In this document: one piece after another, positions 34,296 to 44,095 of the stretch
Numbering within the stretch: position 1 is the first letter of the stretch
Layout: each line of letters opens with the position of its first letter
Source of the DNA: Leucaena leucocephala
Taxonomy: Eukaryota; Streptophyta; Magnoliopsida; Fabales; Fabaceae
Assembly: GCA_037074615.1 (NCBI GenBank)
Contig: CM073518.1
Location: forward strand, 13,778,501 to 13,842,500
Reading direction: 5' to 3'
DNA length: 64,000 nucleotides
The notes under the pieces: model-generated
Told to the model about the DNA's origin: nothing
The model's database searches: none
What the model saw: the letters and a program-made list of their open reading frames with translations, nothing else
Made by a program: the position numbers and the translations under genes

Positions 34296-36731
34296 CTCCC
34301 CCTCAAGTTGGGGGCTAAATATATCAATTGTTCCTAACTTGCTGAGTAATCTGGACTGCACGTCTTTTCCTACTGGCTTAGTCAGGATATCTGCTTCTCG
34401 ATCTCCAGATCTCTTATGTATCAATTTGATCAACTTGTCTTGTACTTTTTCTCGAACAAAATGAAGATCAATCTCAATATGCTTTGTTCTTTCATGAAAA
34501 ACAAGATTTGAGGCTATGTGAATTGCTGCCTTACTGTCACAGTATATCTTTACTGGTTGAGGATGTTCAGTTCCTAATTCTTTAAGTAGTCCTACAAGCC
34601 AAACCACTTCTGCTACTGCTGCAGCAAGTGCCCGGTATTCAGCTTCAGCAGATGAACGAGACACTGTACTTTGCTTCTTCGTTTTCCACTTGATGAGTGA
34701 CCCTCCAAGCTTCAGTAAGTAGCCTATCACTGATCTTCTTGTAGAACCACAAGCACCCCAATCAGCATCACAATAACAAGTAAGCTCTAGATCTTCCAAG
34801 GAACTGATCAACACTCCAAGCCCCGGCGTCCCCTTCAAATATCTGATCACATTCATTGCTGTCGCCATATGAGCTTTCATAGGATTTGCCATATGTTGGC
34901 TAAGAGTCTGCACAGAATAACAAATATCAGGATGAGTTGCAGTTAGATATATTAGTCTACCTACCAACCGTCTGTATTTTCCAGGGTCTGACAATAGATC
35001 AGACTTGCTGTCTCTGCCTTCCTCATAAGCCAACAATTTCAGATTTTGAGCCATTGGAACTGAAAGTGGTTTACAACCACTCATGCCTACATCAGACAAT
35101 AAATCCAACACATACTTCCTTTGAGACAGCACTATACCCTCTTTAGACTTAGCTACCTCAATGCCCAGATGTTTCAACACAGAGAAAGGTGCATGTCCTA
35201 ATCTAGAATGCATAAGCCATACATCTGTATTATGTGTACGTGTAAGTGTTCTAACGGTATTCCCTACTAAATTGAGGGAGTGATTTTTAACATGTGGCAG
35301 AATATAAAGTCCATCAACCATTTTACCAGTCGCCTTCATCTTCTGACCCTGGAGGCCCTGCATGAGACAAAGGTCAGGAAAGAAGGTAATTATACAATTA
35401 TGTTCTTTTGTTAGTTTTGACACTGAGATGAGGTTAAATTGTAATCCTGGAGCATATAATACGTTGTGTAAACTAAAGTTAGGTGAAACAGCAACTTGTC
35501 CAACATGAGTGACAAGAATTCGAGACCCATCAGGAATTTTAATATGCTTGATAGGTCCTGTGTAGATTGTGTAAGTGTCTAGAATAGAAAGGTCCCCTAC
35601 AAGATGTGTAGTGGCCCCTGAGTCAATGACCCAATTAATGTGAGTGTGTGTAGAGACTTGATTATTGATCAAACCTGTACCCGTAAGGGCATGTGCTAAA
35701 CTGGAAACAGCCACATCCTTACGTAGAAATTGAAGTAATCGGTCATATTCTTCTTGAGTAAATTTTGGAGTAATGGTGGTGGCAGAATGAGCAGCAGTTT
35801 CTGTTCCGGATAGTATCTCGGTGCCAGTGTGGTTGATGTTTTCTTCACGGCCCAATTTGGGTTTATTTCCTTTGAAATTTTCTGGGAATCCAATTATGTG
35901 CCAACATCCCTCTTTGGTATGGCCTTTTCTGTTGCAGTGGGTACATTCAAGTGGGGGTCCTCCTCTCCCCCTTCCTCGTCCACGTCCCCTGCCTCTTGTG
36001 GCCATAGCAACTCCTTCAGTGAGATCAGTACTAATGGAACCCATGATGTTTCTTTGAGCTTCGTCTTCCAAAATCATGGCAAACGCCTGATTAATCGTTG
36101 GCAAGGGAGTCATTAATAGGATTTGACTCCTTGCTGGGCCAAAATTATCATTGAGGCCAGTGAGGAATTGTAAAAGCTTCTGTTGTCCGGTCCTTTCAGC
36201 ATAGATTTTAGATGTATCACATTTACAAGAAGGTAACGGTAGCAGCATATTTTGCTCTTCCCACAATTCTTTCATCTTGGTGTAATAAGATGAAACTGAG
36301 GCAGAGCCTTGCCGTAAGGATCCAATTTCTCGATGCAAAGAAAAGAGTCTAGAGCCCATTACCTTATTAAACCGTTCTTGAAGGTCCAGCCATACCGATC
36401 GGGCATCTTGAAAAAATATAATGCTGTTCGCAAGATCTTTGGACACAGAATGGAGAATCCAAGAGAATACAATGGCGTTACAGCGTTCCCACTGGGGATG
36501 GAAATGCTCTTCATAAGCAGATTTTTCACAGGTTCCATCGACAAATCCAAGTTTATGTTTGCCGAGGAGTGCAATCCGAAGAGCACGACTCCATACCGTG
36601 TAGTTATCGCTGCCTGTCAGAATATGTGGGATGATTGTGGAGCCTTGGGTATCTGATAGATGAAGAAATAGTGGGTGAGTAAATCGAAGCCCATCAATGT
36701 CTCCTTCATTCGTTTTGCTTGCCATTTGCAA
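34290..36731 (-). CDS. Copia Gag-protease-RNase H fusion polyprotein (813 aa, pol core deleted)
   Basis: The frame is open from a Met 141 bp inside the primer site to a TAG in the 3' LTR. Domains in order are: a Copia gag domain (about 35-225); an RG-rich stretch (246-257); a CCHC zinc knuckle CTHCNRKGHTKEGC (263-276); a protease with DSGATTH (370-376); and the start of the GAG-pre-integrase domain (WLMHSRLGH, 505-513). At about residue 523 it jumps directly to the end of reverse transcriptase (LSQRKYVLDLL). It then continues through a complete-looking RNase H with Asp near 655, EAEY near 696-699 and CDSKAAI near 731-737. Integrase HHCC/DDE and the RT core including YVDD are missing, yet the frame is kept. 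It could make particles and a protease but cannot copy or integrate itself. Its expression is unknown. Confidence 0.88.
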   Translation of the reverse strand: MQMASKTNEGDIDGLRFTHPLFLHLSDTQGSTIIPHILTGSDNYTVWSRALRIALLGKHKLGFVDGTCEKSAYEEHFHPQWERCNAIVFSWILHSVSKDLANSIIFFQDARSVWLDLQERFNKVMGSRLFSLHREIGSLRQGSASVSSYYTKMKELWEEQNMLLPLPSCKCDTSKIYAERTGQQKLLQFLTGLNDNFGPARSQILLMTPLPTINQAFAMILEDEAQRNIMGSISTDLTEGVAMATRGRGRGRGRGRGGPPLECTHCNRKGHTKEGCWHIIGFPENFKGNKPKLGREENINHTGTEILSGTETAAHSATTITPKFTQEEYDRLLQFLRKDVAVSSLAHALTGTGLINNQVSTHTHINWVIDSGATTHLVGDLSILDTYTIYTGPIKHIKIPDGSRILVTHVGQVAVSPNFSLHNVLYAPGLQFNLISVSKLTKEHNCIITFFPDLCLMQGLQGQKMKATGKMVDGLYILPHVKNHSLNLVGNTVRTLTRTHNTDVWLMHSRLGHAPFSVLKHLGIEVAKSKEGIVLSQRKYVLDLLSDVGMSGCKPLSVPMAQNLKLLAYEEGRDSKSDLLSDPGKYRRLVGRLIYLTATHPDICYSVQTLSQHMANPMKAHMATAMNVIRYLKGTPGLGVLISSLEDLELTCYCDADWGACGSTRRSVIGYLLKLGGSLIKWKTKKQSTVSRSSAEAEYRALAAAVAEVVWLVGLLKELGTEHPQPVKIYCDSKAAIHIASNLVFHERTKHIEIDLHFVREKVQDKLIKLIHKRSGDREADILTKPVGKDVQSRLLSKLGTIDIFSPQLEGEC
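34296..34307 (-). other. Polypurine tract, Copia-1
   Basis: The minus strand reads TTGAGGGGGAG immediately before TGTTAGAATTG. It overlaps the last codons of the polyprotein (Leu-Glu-Gly-Glu). Confidence 0.85.
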
Positions 36732-36856
36732 GTTTTCTGTCGTGGGTTCGCCGTCGCGTTCTTTCTCCTAGGGCTTGCGGCGTTTCCTCTGCAGAAAGCG
36801 TTTAGGAGTCTGAAGTTTCGGGTTTCTTGATTTGTTGTACGGTCCTTCTTGGAGCT

Positions 36857-36872
36857 ACCCGCTCTGATGCCA
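36857..36872 (-). other. Primer-binding site, initiator tRNA-Met type, Copia-1
   Basis: The minus strand reads TGGCATCAGAGCGGGT directly after the 5' LTR. It matches the common plant TGGTATCAGAGC site except for one transition. Confidence 0.85.
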
Positions 36873-37038
36873 TGAAAAGTTGTGAGAAAAATACTTTTTT
36901 TGTATATTTTATTCAATCTCATCAATCATATATATTACATATGCGTATCTGATAAGTCTTCAAGCCCAATCTCATAATATCCCCTTATGGGCCTAAATGC
37001 CTAAAGCCCAAACATCTATATTTAATACAATTCTAACA
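36873..37038 (-). repeat. 5' LTR of Copia-1
   Basis: This 166-bp terminal repeat is TGTTAGAATTG...CAACTTTTCA on the minus strand. It differs from the 3' LTR only by homopolymer length. Confidence 0.92.
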
Positions 37039-38317
37039 GGTATAAAAGTATCTTCAGGCAAATATTTGGTTAAAAGAGATAGAGAAACTCACTCCCTCAT
37101 AAATCCACCGATGAGATCTGAAGGAAAGAAGACGATGAGCTCCGGCAACACACGCGCGATGGGAGTGAATTGAGAAGAGGGAAGACGCTGGAGAAGAAGA
37201 ACAAGCTATGATCTGCAAGTTTCCGCACGCTGAGAAGAAGATGGACGATAGAGAATAGAGCAGAAGCCAACAGAGAAGACACAAACGACGTGGCTGGTGA
37301 GAGAAAAAGAGAAGGTCAATGGAAAAGAGAGTGAGCAGAAGTTGGGAAGAGAGAGAAGGAAGGCAGAAAAAATTGTCTGCACAAATAGTCATTACACTCT
37401 AAAAATATCTGAAACACACCCATAAACTAATCCGAGTTACTCCTCTAAAACTATGATTTAGAATCACCAAAATCATGGTTTGAACCATAATCACTTTTGG
37501 TTCATGGTTTGGACCCAAAAGCACATTATTTTGCTAACCAAACAAGCACATCATTGTATTGCCTAATATTTGCTTAGAATTTTTTTTTGACTGGTTTGAC
37601 TCTTTCATGAAGAACAAACATTGTAGTTCAGGTGGAGGTGCTTTTACAGGAGGAAGCACAACCTTCCCTTGTTGACAACATAGTATGCTTGTGGTAGGTT
37701 TCCTTTTCCTGTTATCCTTCTTAACCCTTTCATTTTACTAAAAGATAGCTACACAGTGCATGCATGAATATATGGGACCACCTTCATCCATATAATCTAT
37801 AAATATAAAAGAAATTTAAGAAAATCAATCATGGCCTAACATGAATCCATACGAATTGAATAGTTTTGAAAAATATTGAGACTGATCGGTAGACCTTTCT
37901 TATTGTTTCTAAGGTAATCTTGCGGTAAGAAGAGTTGTAATTTTAGCGAAAGGTACATCGTCTATAACAGATTCATGAATATTAATTTGTGAGTAAAAAC
38001 AATATGCTGAAATTAAAGTCAATGAGAGGACTCATCAAGAGATCTACCTTGCAAAAGTACAGAGTTCACTTAATCATTATCGTTACGGTCATCATCAATG
38101 CAGTTGAAACTGAATTCAATGTCACCATAGTCCACCTTATGTTCTGGATGGTGTCATTAGTTTAAAATGCATTAATATCTACAACAAATATACATGGTTG
38201 AGTATATAGATTGACTAATGTACCTGGTGAGTTACTTTGAGTTTGTGGTTAATAATGCATCACGCTTAGGAGTACTAGTTGGGCCACATACATTTGCTTC
38301 GTTCAAGGCAAGTAGGT
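37039..38317. other. Unassigned DNA, possible 5' exon of a host gene on the minus strand
   Basis: On the minus strand 37390-37090 is strongly CT-rich with CTTCTTCTC-type tracts, followed by GGGAGTGAGTTTCTC, a possible splice donor. That composition is common in plant 5' untranslated first exons. Continuing past the Copia-1 insertion into 30539 and leftwards, the sequence is T-rich and intron-like. I recognise no protein: the 112-codon frame at 37392-37054 is low-complexity. 37430-38317 is AT-rich and contains nothing I can name. Confidence 0.3.
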
Positions 38318-38769
38318 TCTCATATTCTAATTTTTCTTTTTTGTATGAGACAGGTTGAGGAGGAAAATAGGTTACAAGAGATTGCGACGATGACTAGAAA
38401 AAAAGATAATAGTTAGAGAATGTTTAAATTAGAAAAAGGAAATGAATAGTAAAGGTATAAAGGAGAAGGACCTAAATAAAAAGTTGAAAGTTCAAGGGTA
38501 AGTTTAAAAAAAAAAGGGACTCAATTGCAAAGTTTAAAACGTTCTAGGGGTAAAAGTATAATTATAAGGAAATTGAGCTGAAAGTAGCCAAAAAAATTGC
38601 CTGGAAGTATTTGGTCCCAAATTTCACTCATAGATAGAGAAAAATATTTAGAGTTGAATGAAGCGACATATAATTTTTATTTGAGGCCCTAAACAACTGA
38701 CATTGATATGAAGTTCTGAAAGTTATCCAGATTTTTTATTAGACCTTATCTATTAGTGCTAGGCAGATA
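38318..38769 (+). mobile_element. Old Gypsy-like LTR fragment E (left part)
   Basis: It begins TCTCATATTCTAATTTTTC, resembling the starts of C2 (38966) and C3 (53507) with TG mutated to TC. It then follows family C loosely: repeated AAAGGGACTCAATTGCAAAG-type lines and the ATTTGAGG block near 38680. It is interrupted at 38770 by element D. It is probably continued by 52852-53506, though no clear target duplication proves this. Confidence 0.5.
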
Positions 38770-38965
38770 TGCTGGAATACCCAAGAGGAGGTGAATTGGG
38801 TGTATGATGACTTTTAAGAATTTTGCAAATCTTTGAAAATTTGACTAAATCAATTTGAAAAAGCTTTAATAGAAAATGAATTATTGGAAACTAAAGAGTT
38901 TAAGGAAAAAGGAAATTGCATAAGAGATTTATCTTGGTTTGGTCCTTCCTCGACCTACATCAAGT

Positions 38966-41900
38966 TGTCATATCCTAATTTTTCTCTATCTGTATAAGAC
39001 TGATAGAGAAAACATATTTGGAAGGGATTGTAATGATAAATAGAAAGAAAAGATAATAATTAAATAAAGTTATAAAGTAAAAGGGACTAAATTGCAATTT
39101 AGTAAAAGTCTAGGGACTAAATTGCAATTAATGAAAGATTTCAAGGACATAATAGATATTTTAGAAAAGAAAGGGACTAAAGTGAAAGTTTTATGGTGTA
39201 AAATGGAAGTAGACATAAGCTTTGGACCATTAAGTGTAATTATAAAAAGTTGAGGGCATAAAGTGCAATTTTCAAAAGTTTAGGGGCAAAATGGTGATTA
39301 TAGAAAGTTGAGCCAGAAAAGGGAAAAAATTGCCTGGAAGCATTTTAGTCCCAAATTTTACCATAAAATAGAGAAAGTTATTCTAATCAGTTTAACGCAA
39401 AATAGAATTTTGATTTGAGGTCCCGATAAATTGATATTAATTTCCAAAGTTAGGAGATTATTACAGTATCCTCTGGACCTCATAATCAGATAAAAATTGG
39501 TAGTAAATTCTTATAATTAATATAAGAATTTATGAAACTGACAGAAGTAAAAAAGGAGTCCTGTAAAAGTTATTATGAAATTTAAGGTAAAATCGAACAT
39601 CGATAAATGGTTAAAGAAAATGTAGAGAATTTTTATCAGGACTTCTGGGTCTAAAAAATTATGAGACTTTGTAAAGAATTCATTTTATATTAGAATTAAT
39701 TTCTAAAAATGTCAGAGATTTGTAAAATTTTTTATCAGAATTCATTTATCTCAAAAATCAGGGTGATTTTAGAATATCGGTATAAGGAAAGTGTCTTGAG
39801 ATTTGTACTAATTAGCTATTGGCCCTAAAAGAGGCCCAATATGGCATCCTAGACAAGCCCAATAAGCCCAAGATCCAGTCTTGGAGCTTAAGTCAATTTT
39901 GGATATTTTATGAATTTGTTTAAATAGAAAAATCAAAGAAAAATCAAGGAGCTTCAAGAGGAAGCCAAGGAGTACATGGTGGGACCCATATCAAGGGACA
40001 TATGGCATCAAGAAAAAGAAAGAAACCTTATCCCATGTGCTGAAATTTATTAAAATAATATAGAACTAAGTTAATGAAGATTAAGGAATTAAGTAGCCAA
40101 TAAGATTCAAGATTAAGGAGTTGTAATAATTAGTTGAAGAAGGGATATTCTTGTCCCAAGATGCCAAAGTTTTGGCTATAAATACCCCTCCATTTCCTTG
40201 TAAAACTGTTGCCTCTTGAACCTTGGAGAAACTATGGCCAAATGGAAACCGAAGCCAAGGCAAAGGGAGATTCAAGGCACTTTAGCTAGAGCTTAAGGTA
40301 TGTAATCGATCCTTCCTAGTTTATTTGTAAGTATTTTGGAAGGATGAAACCTAAGTTTTAATGGTAGAAAAGTGAGATATTCTCTTGGTAACCTTGCTGT
40401 CCAAATCTGGACAGAAATGAAGAAAGAAGAAAAGCAAGTTAGAATCAAGTAGAAGACACTTAGAAAAGCTAGTTTGATGATTGGTTATTGAATTGAGTTG
40501 ATATTCTTGACTTTGCTCTTTCGGCCAAGGCTATTCTAGATAAGAGAAGTTAGAACTATGAGATTAATGTTTATATAATTTAGTTTAAATGATTGGTTAT
40601 TGAATCAAGTTGATATTCTTGACTTTAATATGGAAGAGACCTTTTGGTCTGCACTATTCTGTATAGAGGAAGATGGAATTTCAATCATCTAATGCTTCCA
40701 TTGAATTTAAAATATGATTTTGTGTAGGATTGGATAGCTTTGAAACCTTGACAGCATTGGAATTGAAAGTTATACTTTTTGAAGTCTTCTCTATTACTGT
40801 TCACACGCATGAACAGTGATTGGATTTCCATGATTTTGATGCTTCCAATGGTTTTGAAATGAAAAATTGTGAGGAATGAAATAGATAAACATGTATTGGA
40901 AGCATTGGAATTAAAATGAGAATTTTTGAAAGAAAAAGGGAAGTTATGCAATTTTGTCTAGAACAGTGTACAGCTGCTGGAATTTGTGAATTCTAAGTTC
41001 ATAAATGGATTCATAAAGCCAAATTGTGTAGGGTAAAGTCAAGAAATCAATTGATTCAAAGATCAAGCTAATTAACAAAGATTAAAGAAAGTTACTTTAG
41101 TAGATAAAGTTCAGTGTTCAAGGGAGTTGGATTATAATGTGTTAATGGTAATGCAATGTTAGAATTTGGTTTGTGTGCTCAAAGAGGGCAGTCACACCTC
41201 AAGGAGAAGTAGGAAGCAAGAGGTAAAGGAAAAGGATAAGGAAAGCAAGGAGTATTAGGTAGTGAACTTACCTACTTGTATGCTTATGTTGCTTGGATGC
41301 TTTATGTGATGTTTACTTACTTTGATGATGTGAAGCATGTATGATTAAGTAATGCTCTTTTTCTTTTTATGCTATGGCCATATGTTATAATTAAGGGACA
41401 TGGAAGCATGTAAGTATCATTATGCAAGTATGATCATTAAGTGCACACATAGAAACATCAAGCATATAGTTGCATACATTGTATGATTTATGTTTGCTAT
41501 TGAGATTTCAATCGAAATCTCACCCCTACATGTCAACCCAACACCAAAATGTTCTTCAAAGATGGAAGAAGATAGAGATGCAAGAAGAGGAGTTAGGGGA
41601 TAGATGGCATGATTGATTGTACTTAATGTTATGTATGACTTATGTAATGTATGCTTAGAAGCAGCATAGTAGTTACTGTAATTAAAAATAGTCAATGATC
41701 AAATAAATGTATGATATTTGAGCAGTACTTAGTTAACATGTCAAGATTCGTTTTGACACTAAGTATGCCTTATTTCGATGTCTGTACAAAGAGAAAGAAT
41801 TTTCCAAATCTAGGGACCAGAAACAGTTTTTCAGAAAATTGACCAAATGAACAGTGATCTTTGACGAATAAATTGTACTGATTGGCTGATTATTTGGTCT

Positions 41901-42103
41901 GAGACTTATTTTTTCCTTAAATTTTAATATGTTATCTTCGAGTAGAATTTTGAACCACTTCATTTCAATTTTTCTAAAATTAATTATGATTTTTTGAAGT
42001 TTGTTGTCGAATCTGGATTTAGCTAGTGGACTACAAAGGTCTTGTAAGTGGTTCTAAATGCTACTGAATGGTCTCTAAGACGTATGAAAGTAAGGATATT
42101 GCA
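38966..42103 (+). mobile_element. Solo LTR C2 (Gypsy family C)
   Basis: It begins TGTCATATCCTAATTTTTC and ends AGTAAGGATATTGCA. Flanks are CAAGT (38961-38965) and CTAGT (42104-42108), one base different. Since the Copia-2 right flank resumes within the same target, the original site read CAAGTCCTCAGC. The 3138-bp sequence matches the 5' LTR of element C in reverse. No internal region is present. Confidence 0.82.
40177..40184 (+). promoter_or_regulatory. TATA box of LTR C2
   Basis: GGCTATAAATACCCCTCC is the same promoter motif as in the S LTRs. Confidence 0.6.
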
Positions 42104-42110
42104 CTAGTCC

Positions 42111-44081
42111 TGTAAGGAATTGGAAGACACGCAACGGAAATTAACTTTAAAAAAATTTTCCATTCCTAACCAGGATCTACCAAATGTGTTTAAGTCAAGG
42201 AGAAAGAAGTGTTACCTTCGGTATTCGAGCTTTAGTCGCGACCTCCGTATCAACTAGTCGCGACTCCTCGCCTCTGGAACTATCAGTCGCGACCTACTAA
42301 GCTTCTCATCGCGACCTGTCGCCTCTGGAACTTTCAGTCGCGACCTACTCAGCTTCACGTCGCGACGTGTCGCCTCTGGAACTTTCAGTCGCGACCTACT
42401 CAGCTTCTCGTCGTGACCTGTCTCCTCTGGAGTTGTTAGTCGCGACCTCCTATGCTACTAGTCGCGACCTGTAGTCTCTTTTTGGATTTCTGAAGTTCAG
42501 AAGCCAATTTGGTCGCGACCTCTGAGTCAACTGGTCACGACCTCGTCGTACCTGGTGCTCTTTTCTCGTTCGCGAGAAGTCGACAACTCAGATCGGCTTC
42601 CTCTACCGGTATCCACACGAATAGCGTTCCAACCACGAACGACGTGCTAGCGCCTCTTGGCCCTCTAGGGTTTTCTCAAGATTCCGTCCTCACCGTCTCT
42701 ATTCTGGCAGTTTCTTATCTGCAAACCTTTTGCACTCTCCTGCCCCTTTTTCTCTTGTGAGTTGTGTTGTGTGTAGAACCCTAGCTCCTAATGTCAAATA
42801 TATAGGATGCTATCGGGCTTCTAATTGGGCCAGGCTTCAGAATTAATCTTATATTAATTCTGAAATTAATACAATATCATATATTGCATAATTTGATAAG
42901 AAACTAATTAAATAAATACAATTTTTATTAAATCCGTCTCACAGATTTAATTCACCTATTTATTTCATTTAAAATAAAGATAAGACGGAATTATATTTGA
43001 TTTATTCTCATAAATCAAATTTGAGATATCTTATCAATTTGAATTTCAAATTCAAATAGACCATATCCATTTAAATTCAAATTCAAAAGTGATAGAAATT
43101 TAATTTATCCTTATAAATTAAATCTTGCAAATATCTCTTATATATATACAAATTTATATATATATAAAATATATAAATCCACCCTAGACTATTCATTGAA
43201 TCTAGACATCTCTTAGATTCCATGAATCTGGACATCATAGCTTGAGTTGGGCTATTTTGTGTGCGACCCTGTAGGCCCATATGAAGTTGGCAGTGGGCCA
43301 GTTACTATACTAACTGACAAGTCGTAAGCGGCCTCTAGCAAGACATTACGACTACCCAAGACATATGAGGATCGATGAACGATGTTACCTTTCATACAAC
43401 CATATCACGTCCCTTTTGTCACACGATATTTCGGTCATGGATGAGGCATGGTGAACGTCATCCTCCTATTCCTGACCGTTACTTTCTCGATCCCTGAGTA
43501 GTCTGACGATAGAAATGGAACTACTCTTCCATTACAGTATGGCCATACATTTCTCAGACTCACTCATCGAGGGGCCCAGTAATATCTCTCTACGAATGTG
43601 AGGGACAAATTCCATCTTGACCATTCACATTCCTTCGCATGAAAAACCACTGAGCCCGAACATAGCCTTTATGATCACTCGGTCAAAAGTGACTTTTGAC
43701 TAGGTCAAAGCTGAGCGTTTGTTATGTAGGAATCCATGATGATCTTAGGTCAAAGGGCATAGTGACATGGCTTGTATATGAGAGAAGCTTATGACTTAAC
43801 CCATGCAGCTCTCTCATAGCGGGTCAGTCCAACAACTTGTACTCTTACATGTGCCTATGACTTTGATTTATATCTCTATATATCTTCAAAATCATACTGG
43901 TCTTATTTCATCTCTGCTCCCACATAGATGACCGACCAGGGACATTTAGGATAAGATCATGAGTTATGCAAGGATGGTTATCACAGTAAACATGCAAATA
44001 ATGTGATAACATAATTAAGAAATTCATAAATCAACAATGTTCATAAGATAATGATTGGCCCCTAGGGCATAATTTCCAACA
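42111..44081 (-). repeat. 3' LTR of Copia-2
   Basis: This 1971-bp LTR includes the tandem palindrome array near its outer end and AT-rich sequence around 42840-43180. The purine-rich tract (minus strand GTAAGTGGGAGGA) lies immediately inside at 44082-44094. Confidence 0.9.
42235..42541. repeat. 51-bp tandem array with paired GTCGCGAC palindromes, Copia-2 3' LTR
   Basis: First palindromes lie at 42235, 42286, 42337, 42388 and 42439, exactly 51 bp apart. Second ones lie at 42257, 42308, 42359, 42410 and 42461, each 22 bp after the first; 42308 and 42410 have one mismatch. A further pair lies at 42512/42534. The 29-bp spacer contains CGCCTCTGGAACTTTCAGTC-type sequence. This is the cleanest copy of the module in the window. 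Confidence 0.95.
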
Positions 44082-44095
44082 TCCTCCCACTTACA

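Larger units (their letters stand above)
30545..37038 (-). mobile_element. Copia-1: young Ty1/Copia deletion derivative
   Basis: The 166-bp LTRs (TGTTAG...TTTTCA on the minus strand) flank one long open reading frame. The right LTR is 36873-37038. The left LTR is split: TGAAAA at 30545-30550, then a Gypsy solo LTR, then 34132-34295. The two copies differ only by one T in a homopolymer. The flanks are GGTAC (30540-30544) and GGTAT (37039-37043), a target duplication with one transition. Without the nested LTR the element is about 2.9 kb, well short of an autonomous Copia element. Its polyprotein lacks integrase core and most of RT. Short LTRs suggest the Ale/Retrofit lineage, which is inference. 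Confidence 0.88.

Noticed and set aside
37054..37392. 112-codon minus-strand frame as a secreted or membrane protein
   Set aside because: Its Leu/Ser-rich composition follows from CT-rich DNA. No conserved motif or start context supports it.
42235..42541. Regular short palindromes as a CRISPR array
   Set aside because: Spacers are repeated, not unique; the period is 51 bp inside plant LTRs; and no cas genes exist. It is a tandem repeat.
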